DNA of 64,000 bases from Halisarca cf. caerulea (taxonomy: Eukaryota; Porifera; Demospongiae; Chondrillida; Halisarcidae), in NCBI GenBank assembly GCA_963170055.1, contig CAUJGJ010000132.1, positions 270,001-334,000 of the forward strand. Direction: 5' to 3'. Below are positions 37,954 through 47,594 of the stretch, in pieces. Numbering within the stretch: the stretch's first letter is position 1; the number at the start of each line of letters is the position of its first letter. The position numbers and the translations under genes were made by a program. Below the pieces are notes generated by a model that did not search any database, was not told where the DNA came from, and saw nothing but the letters and a program-made list of their open reading frames with translations.

Positions 37954-40740
37954 GAGTGTGAGTGTGTGCGTGTGTGTGCGAGTGTGCGTGCGTGCGTGTT
38001 TGCGTGTATGCGTGTGCATGCTTGCATGTATATGTGTGTGCTAGTATACGTGTGTACTTGTGTGTCTCTGTTATACTTACATACGTACGTATGCATGCAT
38101 GAGTCTGTGGATGTGTGATCGCTGTCATCTCACACTCTTCACTACCTCAAACTAATGTACAGTATTATAGCACACACTTGTTGTTTAGTGCAGCAGCTGA
38201 CACTACCTCATTGCACATGTTCTATCTGCACTCCATGTACATATGTATGTACATACTGTATGTACCATTCTGTCCTATGGCTACACTGCCATCGTAACAT
38301 GTATCATTCTCTTCGCAGACTAAAACCCGCGGAAACTAAAGAGCCAAAGCACCCGGTAGGTGGAAGAATGGGGATTTCCCCTCATTTCTCCTCTGCTCCG
38401 CCCACTTCATCACAAACGTTACCAGCTCGTGGGAGTGTGAGAGATGTTAACACGTATGAGGACTTCCAGAAGAAGGTTATGCCAGAGATACTGTATGCTT
38501 CCCTTCCAAACCAAGTTACCCCGTCCTCTGCCGGCACTCGTGTGTTTGGACCTGTGAGGAAGGCGAGGTCCGAGACAGATCTCAGGGAATCAGAGCTAGA
38601 GAAGGAGCTGAAGGTACTGTTTGTACACGTGGGGCTGTGTTGTCCTCTGATGATACGTATCTGTACCATGCAGGTAGCATTGAGAGAAGAGAGGGGCGGG
38701 CTTTATGCATTACGTATCATCATTCGTTCCAACACTGTGTGCTACAATACAATATGTATCTGTATACAATACAATACGTATCTGTACCATGCAGGTAGCA
38801 TTGAGAGAAGAGAGGGGCGGGCTTTATGCATTACGTATCATCATTCGTTCCAACACTGTGTGCTACAACACAGCAGTACCCCTTTTAAGGGACCACCCAT
38901 AGGAATATGTGAGAGGTGGTCCCTCAAAAGAGGTGGTCTCTGACGAGAGAGATATTAATAGGGGGCACATACACATTCGTGACCAGCAAAACCAGTCTTG
39001 CAAAAGGTTTGATCTTTCACAAAGGTGGTCTCTCAAAGGGGGTACCTCTGTACTTAGCTGATTAATGATTTAATGAGAGCATCAGAAATAATACGGAGAA
39101 TGCAGACCAACCTGCCTCCCAAGTCTTTGGAAACATTGCTATCGCACTAGGTTGTTCACTCAATGGGCATGTACTGTACCAGGTGATAAAGCAGTCAGGG
39201 CCAGAGTCTGGGGAAACATTTTCTCCTTTTGCATTCCATCTACATATGTACTTGCTTATGTACGTAGTTCCCTTATTTGGTCCATTCAATCCAGCACAAT
39301 TCTGCCTTGATGTGCATGCATACGTAGGCTCTTCTAACTCCGGAGACTAGGCCAGCATAACAACCTCACTCTTAATACGTAGTGACCACTATACGTATGT
39401 ATGTACAGTCAAACCTTGTTAGTGAGTACATCTGGGCACCCTCCAAATTGCTACTCACTATCAGTAGTACTTGCTAACCATATAGATTAGTATTTTGGGT
39501 TATAAGCTGGGGTATCATATCCTTGTACTTCCTAACCAGGTTTAATCATTAGCAGTGTTCTTACTAATGAGGTTCTGTTGTATGTGCTTGATTAACTGCA
39601 TGTGAATACATGACTGTACCTCATAAGATGGTTGGGTTGGAGAGAATGTTGGATTGGAGAGAATGTCGGATTAGAGAGAATGTTGGATTAGAGGGAATAT
39701 TGGATTAGAGAGAATGTTGGATTAGAGAGAATGTTGGATTGCGGATGCATTGGGTTGCAGAGTTGTCACTGTATTGGATTTTGGCAGGCACCATTTTTGG
39801 TCAGTCAAATGTCACGGTTATCATGATAACTATACCATGCCAAAATCCAAAAATGCACACCACACGCACGACTGATCTCCTAAATTTCAGTTCAACAAGA
39901 CCAGACTGTACATTTTGACTGGGTGCCCCATGTAGTAACCACATGGCTGAATGTCTCCCAGTATAAACATGCTCCCATGTGTGCCCATAGCACACTAGTC
40001 TTTGAACAGGAAAGAGACCATTTTGCCATGATTACGCTGCATTTATCACAATGTCAACTTTGTATCACAATGAGAGGGGAACCTGTATAATCCAGCACTC
40101 ATTGGTGAATGAAAAAAGTGCTGGATTAGCAGGTTGCTGGATTACTGAGGTCAGTTTGTGTGGTAAAAGTTTAATGTTCGGTGTCAGAGAATCTTGACCA
40201 ATTTAGGAGAATGCTGGTTTATAAAGATGCTGGATTAGGTAGATTCCACTAAACTTGGTTAAAACTGACGTCATCACAAATTGTTTGTGCACTTTGTGCG
40301 TCCATGGGCAGAGTACTGCAGTTGCCAATCAATGGAAAGAAGCAATAATATTGACGGTTCCCTGTTTCGTTGTGGACGCATCCAATATCTTGTCGTGTTA
40401 AACATTGTGGACATGTTTGCACCCAACTGCATCTCATGTCTGTGTGTGTACATGTTTACATGTTTACCAAGCATTATTTCAAGTCGGTGCTTGTCTTTCT
40501 GCCAAGAGTAGTTTGTGCTAACATGCGAGATCACATAATCTTGGATGCATGTTGTCCTGATTCATGCTTCTCCTATACTGTGGTTCACGAAGAATCACCC
40601 TAACCCAACCCTGTGCTGTATGTGTGTAATACGCATGTGCGTTCTGTGCTGTTTGTAGAGTATGCATGTGGACAACTCAAGACTGAGAGATTCAGAGAAA
40701 AAGTTGAGAAAAGACAACTCACAACTTCAGAGGAAGTGCA

Positions 40741-40791
<51 letters not shown>

Positions 40792-42569
40792 ACTACCTTT
40801 GCTGTGGTATTATTGCCTGAATGTGTGTTGTAGCATTATTGCTGTCGTTGTTGTCTATTGTTAATGTTGTTGTTGTCTGTTGTTGTTGCTGCTTGTCGTG
40901 GTGACGTGGCTTTATAAAATTAATGGACGGTGCCGAAGAATCTTGACACTGTCCATTAAATTAGATGAATGCTAGTTTACATGTACGTAGGTAGAGGTGC
41001 TGGATTAGGCAGGTTCCACTGTATTTGTTTACACACAAGTTTATCAGAATGCAGAACAGTCTGTTATAGAGAGGTTTTTATTATTTTGGGCGGATTTGGT
41101 AGGAGTATGTTGAAAGAGGATCCACAGTATGTACGTACGTATGTACAGTCAAACTTTGGTAGTAAGTACTCCTGGGTAGTAAGTACTCCTGGGTAGTAAG
41201 TACTCCTGGATAGTAAGTACTCCTGGATAGTAAGTACTCATTGCCCCGTTCCTGCCTCATGCAATACCACTGAAAGCACCTTGGATAGTAAGTGTCTAGT
41301 ACCTATCTTGCCTTCCCTTGAGGGTACTTACTGTACAAGTACTACTTGATGTACTAATGGTATCCTGTGTGTGCGCTAGCTACACACGTCAGGGTACACA
41401 TCAGCAGATAAGACATTGACCAACGGGCACTTATTAACAATGTCATGTTGTACCGTATACCAGGAAAGTTTCGCGGAGTAAAACTTTCGCGAATTTCTAG
41501 ATTTCACGATTTTCGCGAAAAAACTTTCGCAAATCGCTGCATTTCATATATAGATGTATAGAACAGAGCTAGCATTCGCGAATGCTGTCAACTTTGCAAA
41601 ATTTGCGAAACTTTATCTCCGCGAAACTTTCCCAGTATACGGTATATACTGTATGAACATACGTATGTACGTACATACATGTCTTGTGTGCATGTACATG
41701 TATTGTTCTTGCATATTTACACTACACTGTGCACGCATGTGTCATGTGTACTCTCATCTGCGTTCCCCACTGATTTGCTCATTGCATTGCTGCCTGTCTC
41801 CAGACACTAGAGAAGGAACGCGACAAGGCTGAAGATCGTCTTCAAGTAGAACAAAGTAACAGAGATTCCTTAGCCAAACTGCGCAAGCGCAATGAAGAGT
41901 TGGAGAAGCAGTTAAAGATAATCTGTCAAGAAGAGGTACTAATTTCCTTGTCTCATTCAATTTGCTTATTTGTATTCTCTCTCTCTTTTCTTGTGTCCAC
42001 CTGTCTTCTTTCCCTCTCTGGTTCATTCTCACAGCCTTCTTTCTTTCTCCCTACATCTCTCCCTCTCCCAGCTTACACTCTTACTTCTTTATCCCCTCTC
42101 CTTCACTCCTTTCCTCTTTCCCTTCCTCCTTCCCTTAAACCCACCTACCTGTGTCTCCCTTCCTTCCTCTTTATCCACATACCTGCCTATCCCCCTCAAC
42201 GGTAATTTTACCACCAATGTATGCATTTCTGGTCTAGTGTTTATTTAACTACTTCAGCACACAGATACTCAACCCAAAACCTACCCTTGCATAATAACCC
42301 AGACCCTATTCCTCCATTTTGATGACGTCATAAAAAATGGAGGAATAGGGTCTGGGCTAAACCAGACTACCCAACACCTGGGTCGAGTATCTTTATTAGT
42401 TGATGCTAATCTGTATGCTGGTTGTCTTTAGGTGTGGAAGAAGAGGCATCAAGACGTACAGGATGTTCTTGACTCAGTTACAATGGATGAAAGCAAATCA
42501 GTAGATCAACCTTTGGCGGTGGATTCCAACGACAACAGCCAAGCACACCTCCCACCTTCCCAGCAGTAG
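28990..42569 (+). CDS. Unrecognised coiled-coil protein, complete, 351 aa
   Basis: Seven exons: 28990-29162, 32140-32252, 37772-37892, 38319-38613, 40659-40742, 41804-41935, 42432-42569; 1056 nt with phases 2, 1, 2, 0, 0, 0. The start is the ATG of MADFEDTNEEE, the first in frame in exon 1. Residues 1-60 are acidic with an amphipathic part (GFVARLNDLIRLAEKES). Residues 60-135 are helical with many charged heptads (LNKVCKELEEKVTQQQKQ). Residues 135-230 are Pro/Ser-rich and basic (KHPVGG, FGPVRKARSETD). Residues 225-320 form a strong coiled coil (LEKELK, LRKDNSQLQRKCK, LRKRNEELEKQLK). The end is polar. No enzyme motif, signal peptide or membrane segment, so probably a cytoplasmic or nuclear scaffold. 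Exon 40659-40742 has a second open frame, but only this one joins to the next exon. A polyA signal follows the stop by 84 nt. Confidence 0.85.
29786..29964. mobile_element. MITE, GGATAAACCAG ends
   Basis: Left CAGTGGGACCTGGTTTATCC pairs with right GGATAAACCAGATGTAACAG. Internal CAACAGAGTGTCG is shared with the fragment near 4196-4325. Confidence 0.78.
30645..30894. mobile_element. 250-bp MITE with CAGTGTTCTCCCC ends, copy 1
   Basis: Perfect 13-bp inverted ends CAGTGTTCTCCCC / GGGGAGAACACTG. Near the right side, GCATGTTGGACCAACATGCC is a perfect palindrome. Copy 2 is at 35067-35344. CAGTG ends recall hAT elements, but the flanks do not show a clear 8-bp duplication. Confidence 0.88.
30948..31409. 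mobile_element. About 460-bp MITE, TACAGTAGAACCTC ends
   Basis: TACAGTAGAACCTCACAAATA at left; TATTGCGAGGTTCTACTGTA at right. The subterminal motif GTGGTCTTAATT/ATT recurs about six times inside. Confidence 0.86.
32253..32321. repeat. (GT)n microsatellite starting at a splice donor
   Basis: Exon 32140-32252 is followed directly by GTGTGTGT.., so the 5' splice site is the first unit of the array. Confidence 0.93.
33118..33967. repeat. 32-bp minisatellite, about 26 copies
   Basis: Unit ACATGGGTGTATTGGACAGG + GCTATACAGAGC. Copies vary at a few positions (C/T in GGGCGT, CAG/CTG, loss of four bases in CACTGTGTG units). It gives long frames in all three phases (VLDRAIQST etc.), none with splice logic. 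Intronic. Confidence 0.95.
34499..34710. mobile_element. TAGTAAGTACT-family MITE
   Basis: AATGGAACCTGCTTAGTAAG at left and ACTAAGCAAGTTTCACTGTA at right, with CTCCTGGATAGTAAGTACTC inside as in the other family members. Confidence 0.72.
35067..35344. mobile_element. 278-bp MITE with CAGTGTTCTCCCC-type ends, copy 2
   Basis: CAATGTTCTCCCC / GGGGAGAACACTG. Shares CAGGCATGTTGAATGTGT, ATTGCTTGCA and TTTAATTTTAGAAAA with copy 1 at 30645. Same orientation, with a longer TACG microsatellite inside. Confidence 0.86.
36384..36567. repeat. 46-bp tandem repeat, 4 copies
   Basis: Unit contains GGTATCTGAACCATTGGCAT + CAAGTGCAGATGTGGT; the last copy has lost the ACGTACATGG segment. Intronic. Confidence 0.9.
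36807..37236. mobile_element. 430-bp element with CAGGGTTTCATTTAG ends and a 6-bp target duplication
   Basis: Perfect 15-bp inverted ends CAGGGTTTCATTTAG / CTAAATGAAACCCTG are flanked by CATACG on both sides (36801-36806 and 37237-37242). The end sequence is hAT-like. It contains G-rich (GGGGGG) and C-rich segments near the ends and no transposase. Confidence 0.85.
37893..38010. repeat. (GT)n microsatellite starting at a splice donor
   Basis: Begins at the donor of exon 37772-37892 as GTGTGTGTGAGTGTGTG and grades into GTGC/GCGT units. Confidence 0.92.
38654..38867. repeat. 120-bp tandem duplication
   Basis: The block ACGTATCTGTACCATGCAGG...CAACACTGTGTGCTACAA occurs at 38654-38747 and 38774-38867, identical over about 94 bp. 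The near-identity implies a recent event. The copied acceptor-like CATGCAG lies in an intron, so two decoy 3' splice sites exist. Confidence 0.9.
38871..39052. mobile_element. 182-bp MITE, CAGTACCCCTTTTAAGGGAC end
   Basis: Left AGTACCCCTTTTAAGGGACC and right TCTCAAAGGGGGTACCTCTG are imperfect inverted repeats; inside GGTGGTCYCT occurs several times. Confidence 0.75.
39627..39740. repeat. 17-bp minisatellite, about 7 copies, in a MITE end
   Basis: Unit GAGAGAATGTTGGATTA. The flanks (CTCATAAGATG at left; CAGAGTTGTCACTGTA at right) match a single-copy MITE end at about 36717-36770, where the unit occurs once. Confidence 0.85.
40743..40787. repeat. (GT)n microsatellite starting at a splice donor
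   Basis: Starts exactly at the donor of exon 40659-40742. Confidence 0.93.
41144..41350. mobile_element. TAGTAAGTACT-family MITE with internal 15-bp reiteration
   Basis: TACAGTCAAACTTTGGTAGT at left and ACTTACTGTACAAGTACTAC at right. AGTAAGTACTCCTGG is repeated four times inside. Confidence 0.72.
41451..41643. mobile_element. 193-bp MITE, TACCGTATAC ends (single-motif copy)
   Basis: TACCGTATACCAGGAAAGTT at left, AACTTTCCCAGTATACGGTA at right. Holds one TATAGAACAGAGCTA where the copy at 1551-1976 has twelve. Confidence 0.88.
41950..42195. repeat. Pyrimidine-rich intronic tract
   Basis: About 240 bp dominated by C and T (CTCTC, TTCCC) after the donor of exon 41804-41935. It gives false Leu/Ser/Pro frames. 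Confidence 0.75.
42298..42356. repeat. Perfect 23-bp stem hairpin with a CRE palindrome in its loop
   Basis: CCCAGACCCTATTCCTCCAT.. (42298-42320) is perfectly complementary to 42334-42356. The 13-nt loop GATGACGTCATAA carries TGACGTCA, the CREB/ATF palindrome. An outer imperfect stem (AGATACTCAACCCA / TGGGTCGAGTATCT) extends the foldback to about 42261-42392. Confidence 0.92.
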
Positions 42570-42652
42570 CGCTAACACTCACACTTACGTGTATGCACAG
42601 AAACACCCATAACTGTACATGTAACATTACAGGACAGCACACGATCATGTAC

Positions 42653-42658
42653 AATAAA
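42653..42658 (+). promoter_or_regulatory. PolyA signal AATAAA of the coiled-coil gene
   Basis: AATAAA lies 84 nt after the stop at 42569, supporting this as the true terminal exon. Confidence 0.75.
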
Positions 42659-42769
42659 TATGTTAGATGGTCGGCTAGCTGTGTTTCCGACATGTGTTCT
42701 GAAGTACCCAATTGCAAGTTCACACACTTGAGGTGTTAGTTGCTGACTCAGCAACACATGCATGGTACC

Positions 42770-43072
42770 ATGTTCGTGTACAGCCCCCATGTTCATGTAT
42801 AGCCCCCATGTTCATGTACAACACCCATGTTCATGTACAACCCCCATGTTCATGAACAGCCCCCATGTTCATGAACAGCCCCCACGTTCATGTACAGCCC
42901 CCATGTTCATGTACAACCCCCATGTTCATGAACAGCCCCCATGTTCATGAACAGCCCCCACGTTCATGTACAGCCCCCATGTTCATGTACAACCCCCATG
43001 TTCATGAACAGCCCCCATGTTCATGAACAGCCCCCATGTTCATGTACAGCCCCCATGTTCATGTACAACCAG
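42770..43072. repeat. 19-bp minisatellite, about 16 copies
   Basis: Unit GCCCCCATGTTCATGTACA with GTAC/GAAC variants in an ordered higher-order pattern. The period is not a multiple of 3, so its open frames (MFMNSPHVHEQPP) cannot reflect selection on protein. Confidence 0.95.
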
Positions 43073-43324
43073 CTACAAAGCCAGCTAGACTACCAGGCGC
43101 CCAGTGGACTTCCATTTGTTGCTTGCAGCATAGATCAGCTAGTATATGTATTTTAGTGTCAGTCATATCCAAGGGGTTGCACTTGCAAGTGGGCCACTGC
43201 TGCGGGTGAGTATAATATTGTGATGAAATTCCTGCCATGAGCCTTCTGCCATTTTGGATATGATATACACCTCTGTACAGGACAGCGTGCAGATTGGGGT
43301 TGTAGAGAACTATGGAATGCATGC

Positions 43325-43661
43325 ATGCGTGGTGTGACGACCCTGCGTGGTGTGACGACCCTGCGTGGTGTGACGACCCTGCGTGGTGTGACGACCCTGC
43401 GTGGTGTGACGACCCTGCGTGGTGTGACGACCCTGCGTGGTGCGACGACCCTGCATGGTGCGACGACCCTGCGTGGTACAACGACCCTGCGTGGTGCAAC
43501 AACCCTGCGTGGTGTGACGACCCTGCGTGGTACGACAACCCTGCGTGGTGTGACGACCCTGCGTGGTACGACGATCCTGCGTGATACGACAACCCTGCAT
43601 GGTGTGACGACCCTGCGTGGTGCGACGACCCTGTGTGGTGTGACGACCCTGCGTGCACAGT
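43325..43661. repeat. 18-bp minisatellite, about 19 copies
   Basis: Unit GTGGTGTGACGACCCTGC. Open on several frames (WCDDPA, RGVTTL, HHAGSS on minus) because 18 is divisible by 3. The first copies are identical; later ones drift (TGCGAC, TACGAC). Confidence 0.95.
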
Positions 43662-44620
43662 GCATGCTAACTTATAAGGCAGCTGTATGTATGTGCACAG
43701 TGAATCCGCTATATAAGGACAGCATAGATTTTTTGCCTGGGACCACAGTAAGGTGCACGCACATACTGTACATGTCTTCATTGCATGTAAAGGAGCTCAT
43801 AATAATAATATGCTTATTTCCAAATCTGTACGTATGTGGCACTACAGTGGATTCTCGATCCACCACATGCAGTTCGTTTTGAAAAATTTGGGTGGATTAT
43901 CCAAATCAATATGCTGCCTTTTTGATATCAATTCATGCACAATTAAAATATATAGCACACCTCTGCTACAAGGACCACCTGTCTATAGAGACCATGACTA
44001 TTATACTTGCATGCATAGTCCCACGATTGCATCGTCTTTCTATACAGGTTTCCCTATGCAGTTTTTACGGAACCTTTTCAACCCCTTAAGTGTAATATTT
44101 CTGTTGCAAGCATGATTTTTGTACTGCGTGACAAGACATTTTCATTGCTCGTAAATTCATGCAGTCATATACATACTTATATATGCACGTAGACGGCAGG
44201 AGTGGGTATACCTACTAGTAGTCTATCGCTGCTATAGCCCCCGGCCTGTGCGTACTTTTCCTCCTGGGGCTAGCGGCCAAACTAGTACCATAATTATTAT
44301 ATTATGCAACATAATATAGTACCAGCCATGCAACATTGCGCCATTACAGTAATAAAGATAAAAGAACAAAAAATCCACGAGAATACACATCTGTTTTTAA
44401 CCACATATGGTAAAGTAAAATAACACAAGAGTTTTCATAGGCAAGTTGTGCTAAACAACACATCACCTTAAAACAAATACATGTGCGGACTGTTGGTAAA
44501 TAGAAAAATAAACAAACAGGAAGTCATAACACACTGCATGCATTTTACTATTAAGAATAAGAACAAAGTGAAATTCAAGCCCTGGATGTACAGAACCAGT
44601 CACACTATCATATGTGGAGA
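43662..44620. other. Intergenic between convergent coiled-coil and CXXC-SAM genes
   Basis: No exon seen. Contains a MITE-like CAGTGGATTCTCGATCCAC end near 43845 and AT-rich sequence. Confidence 0.5.
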
Positions 44621-47048
44621 CTAGAATGTGACCCTTTCTGCCTCTATTTTGACCCTTAGTTCTTCAATACACTTGCAAAGTTTAATGGCCGGCCCCAACT
44701 TAATCCTTAAGCACTGCGTGAGCGAAACTGGAGTCAGGTCCATCAGCGCCTCACCATCAACTTCCTACGAGGGTGAGAAGAAGGAGTGTGAATGCACCAT
44801 TACCAATGCAACATCAAATATTACGGGGGACCCTCCGATGGTGGACCTTCCCGAATAAAAACACACTATAATAAACCTCTCTACAAAGGACACAACGTAC
44901 AGTTTCAGTATAATTCCTACAAAATATTTTGAACCTCCCAAAGAAGAAAACCTCTCTACAAAAAACAAATCGCCTTGCCATGTACTACAAGAAATAATAA
45001 AGTTGATGTAAAACAAGCATAGCGTACTTCTATGGATGCCACTTTTACGCAGGTATGTTATGGCAGAATCTAGCCATAACACGGGCGCTTTGCGGGTTTC
45101 ACGGTATGAATTTCATTTACTCAGAATTGCGTGGGTTGGTCATGTGCCAGTAACGTGAATCAGCTTAGGAAGCTACGCGGCTAGCAAGTAAAAACACTCG
45201 ACCCAACCCAACTTTACACAGCACGCTTCGTTGTCAAACTTCTAAATGTTAGTTTTTGGTTATAAAACTTTCTTTGGAAGGCTTGCAAAGAAATGAGCGA
45301 CGGTTTGCGTGCAAACTGTAGATCTTGGAAGGGTAAATCCGACGTTGAGAGAAGTTTACAATCTTTCAACTCCTTCGTTTAGAACCACGGGGCTTCGTAA
45401 GAACGTATGCTGAAGGTTTGATAGAATAGTGAACGAAGATCGTGGATAGTAGACAAAACCATTGCTTGCCTTTCTCTGTGTCTGTTGTTCAGCTGCAAAA
45501 GCCGAGGCTACAAGCAACCTTCCAGAGGGAGAATATTCACAAAAGGAGCGTGCTGAGTAAAACTTGACTAGATCTAGAGTATTTGCCTCAAAAACCGAAG
45601 ATAATAATGGCCTTGCGTTAATTATATTGTAACTTCCGTCTCGTGACATCATGTGACTTTGGCCTTGAGAAGAGCCTTCTTCGTGGGGCAAATTTCTTCG
45701 CAAAAGGCGGAGATCTAGATGGCGGTCCATAAATGCAGGAATTTGAGGGGTGATTTCTAAGAGGTAAAGCTAAATTTTCACCGCGTATACTTTTGATTGC
45801 TTGTTCCATTCAAGTTATGTCTCACTATTTCTTGTCTTGGTCTGGCTTGAAAACCACAAAATGCTGCACATAACAGTCGAGGAAGAGAATTTCAAATTTA
45901 TACGCGGTGAAAATTTAGATATTAATCTTAAGATTATTTTGAACCCACTTTAAAGTTTAAAAGCCACCATCTAGATCTCCGCCTTTTCCACTGAAACTGT
46001 TTTCGGACGTTGTGGCAAACGCTCAATTGTACAACTACCGAATTGAATATAGCAAGAAAAGAGGTATTGCTACAAAGTAGGAATGTTAGAAATATTATGT
46101 ATGACGTTTTGTACACTTTTTATAAAGTATCTACGAAGAAAATAGGGGTGCAATTACGGTCATCTTAGCGGCGGCCATTTTGACTTTGCCATAAAATCGG
46201 ACATAACATACCTGCGTACAGGCTGTTTTATGCGCCTGGATACTTTTCCTACAAAAGATTTACAGGCAAATAAATGGGTACACGCACATGAGTAGAAATC
46301 TACAGGAACAAAATCGACATGAAGTTCAATTTCTTTGGAAATTTAAGCGTTCAAATCAAGGTATCATCTTCGAAAGGAATGGATGTCTCCCCAAATGTTA
46401 ATCACAAGCTCATAGTGCCTGTGTGTACGAGACTCATGGCAAGTATGAGAAAGCTATGAGAATGCCAGGCTGGCCCAAAGTCAGCATTTTCGAAACCTTA
46501 TAAGATTGCTGAAGGAAATCAAACTGAAGGAGGATAATTCAGCTACACTCTTCCACAAAAACACTCACAGCTACGTACGTACCTAACAAGGATGTTTGTA
46601 CGTGGCCACCAGTTTCATGATGCGTTATATAATATTGTGCAACCATAACTTTGTTGATTTCTTACGAAGGTTATTGGGAGCGTAATCTTCAGCAACTACG
46701 GACATTTTACACCTAAAATTATGGCCATAATTCGGCAGTCACCGTCAACTTTATTATTTCTCGTACTGTATGTATTTTGGTTCCCGAACAGGTCTAGGGC
46801 AATAATGTACAAGACTGCGAGTTAACAGAAACATACGTATTACTGAAAATCTTTGCACTATGTCAGCATCTTAAAGTACTGTAATAGTCACTCTGTAATC
46901 TGACAATTTTTGAAGTCCCAATCCCATTGAGTGATGGATTGGAGAGGTTTTATCTGTATCAACGAACACACCTATATACGTATGTATGTCCATAAGTTGA
47001 GTGTTGGCAACTTGGCTAGTGTACCAGCCGTACACACACACAACAAAC

Positions 47049-47124
<76 letters not shown>

Positions 47125-47520
47125 GCACGCACACACTTCTTGGTGTTATATACCCTTTAGAGGGCATATAGCATGACCCAGGTGGTACCCTGTGATGCCA
47201 GATCGCCCAGATAGGGATGAGGTGGCCAGTCTCACAACATAACCCAGTGTATAGCGGTTACATGGTGCTATTGATAGTACAAGCTGCCAACAGACACCGT
47301 TTGACAGGTTGTTGTAGCTGCCCATAGCCAAAGGTTCTCCATTAAAAAGCAAGTGGCTGAGAAAGGATGATGGTATCGACTGCACATGAACACTTTAGGG
47401 GTATTCTTATTTAACCTGGGGAACCTTTAGCCAGAGGCTACTGTAAGTGGCACCTAACCTTGACATGACCATGTGCTCCAATGTCACCATCTTGATGATC
47501 ACATGCATGTACGCAAGTAT

Positions 47521-47594
<74 letters not shown>

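Noticed and set aside
43059..43882. WCDDPA / RGVTTL / HHAGSS repeat proteins
   Set aside because: 18-bp satellite open on both strands, no start or splice context, next to another satellite.
45356..45730. 124-residue minus frame in the last CXXC-SAM intron
   Set aside because: No recognisable domain and overlaps a foldback element; the flanking SAM exons join in phase without it.
47146..47385. 79-residue minus frame between the SAM exons
   Set aside because: SAM halves join directly in phase 0; including it would break the domain.
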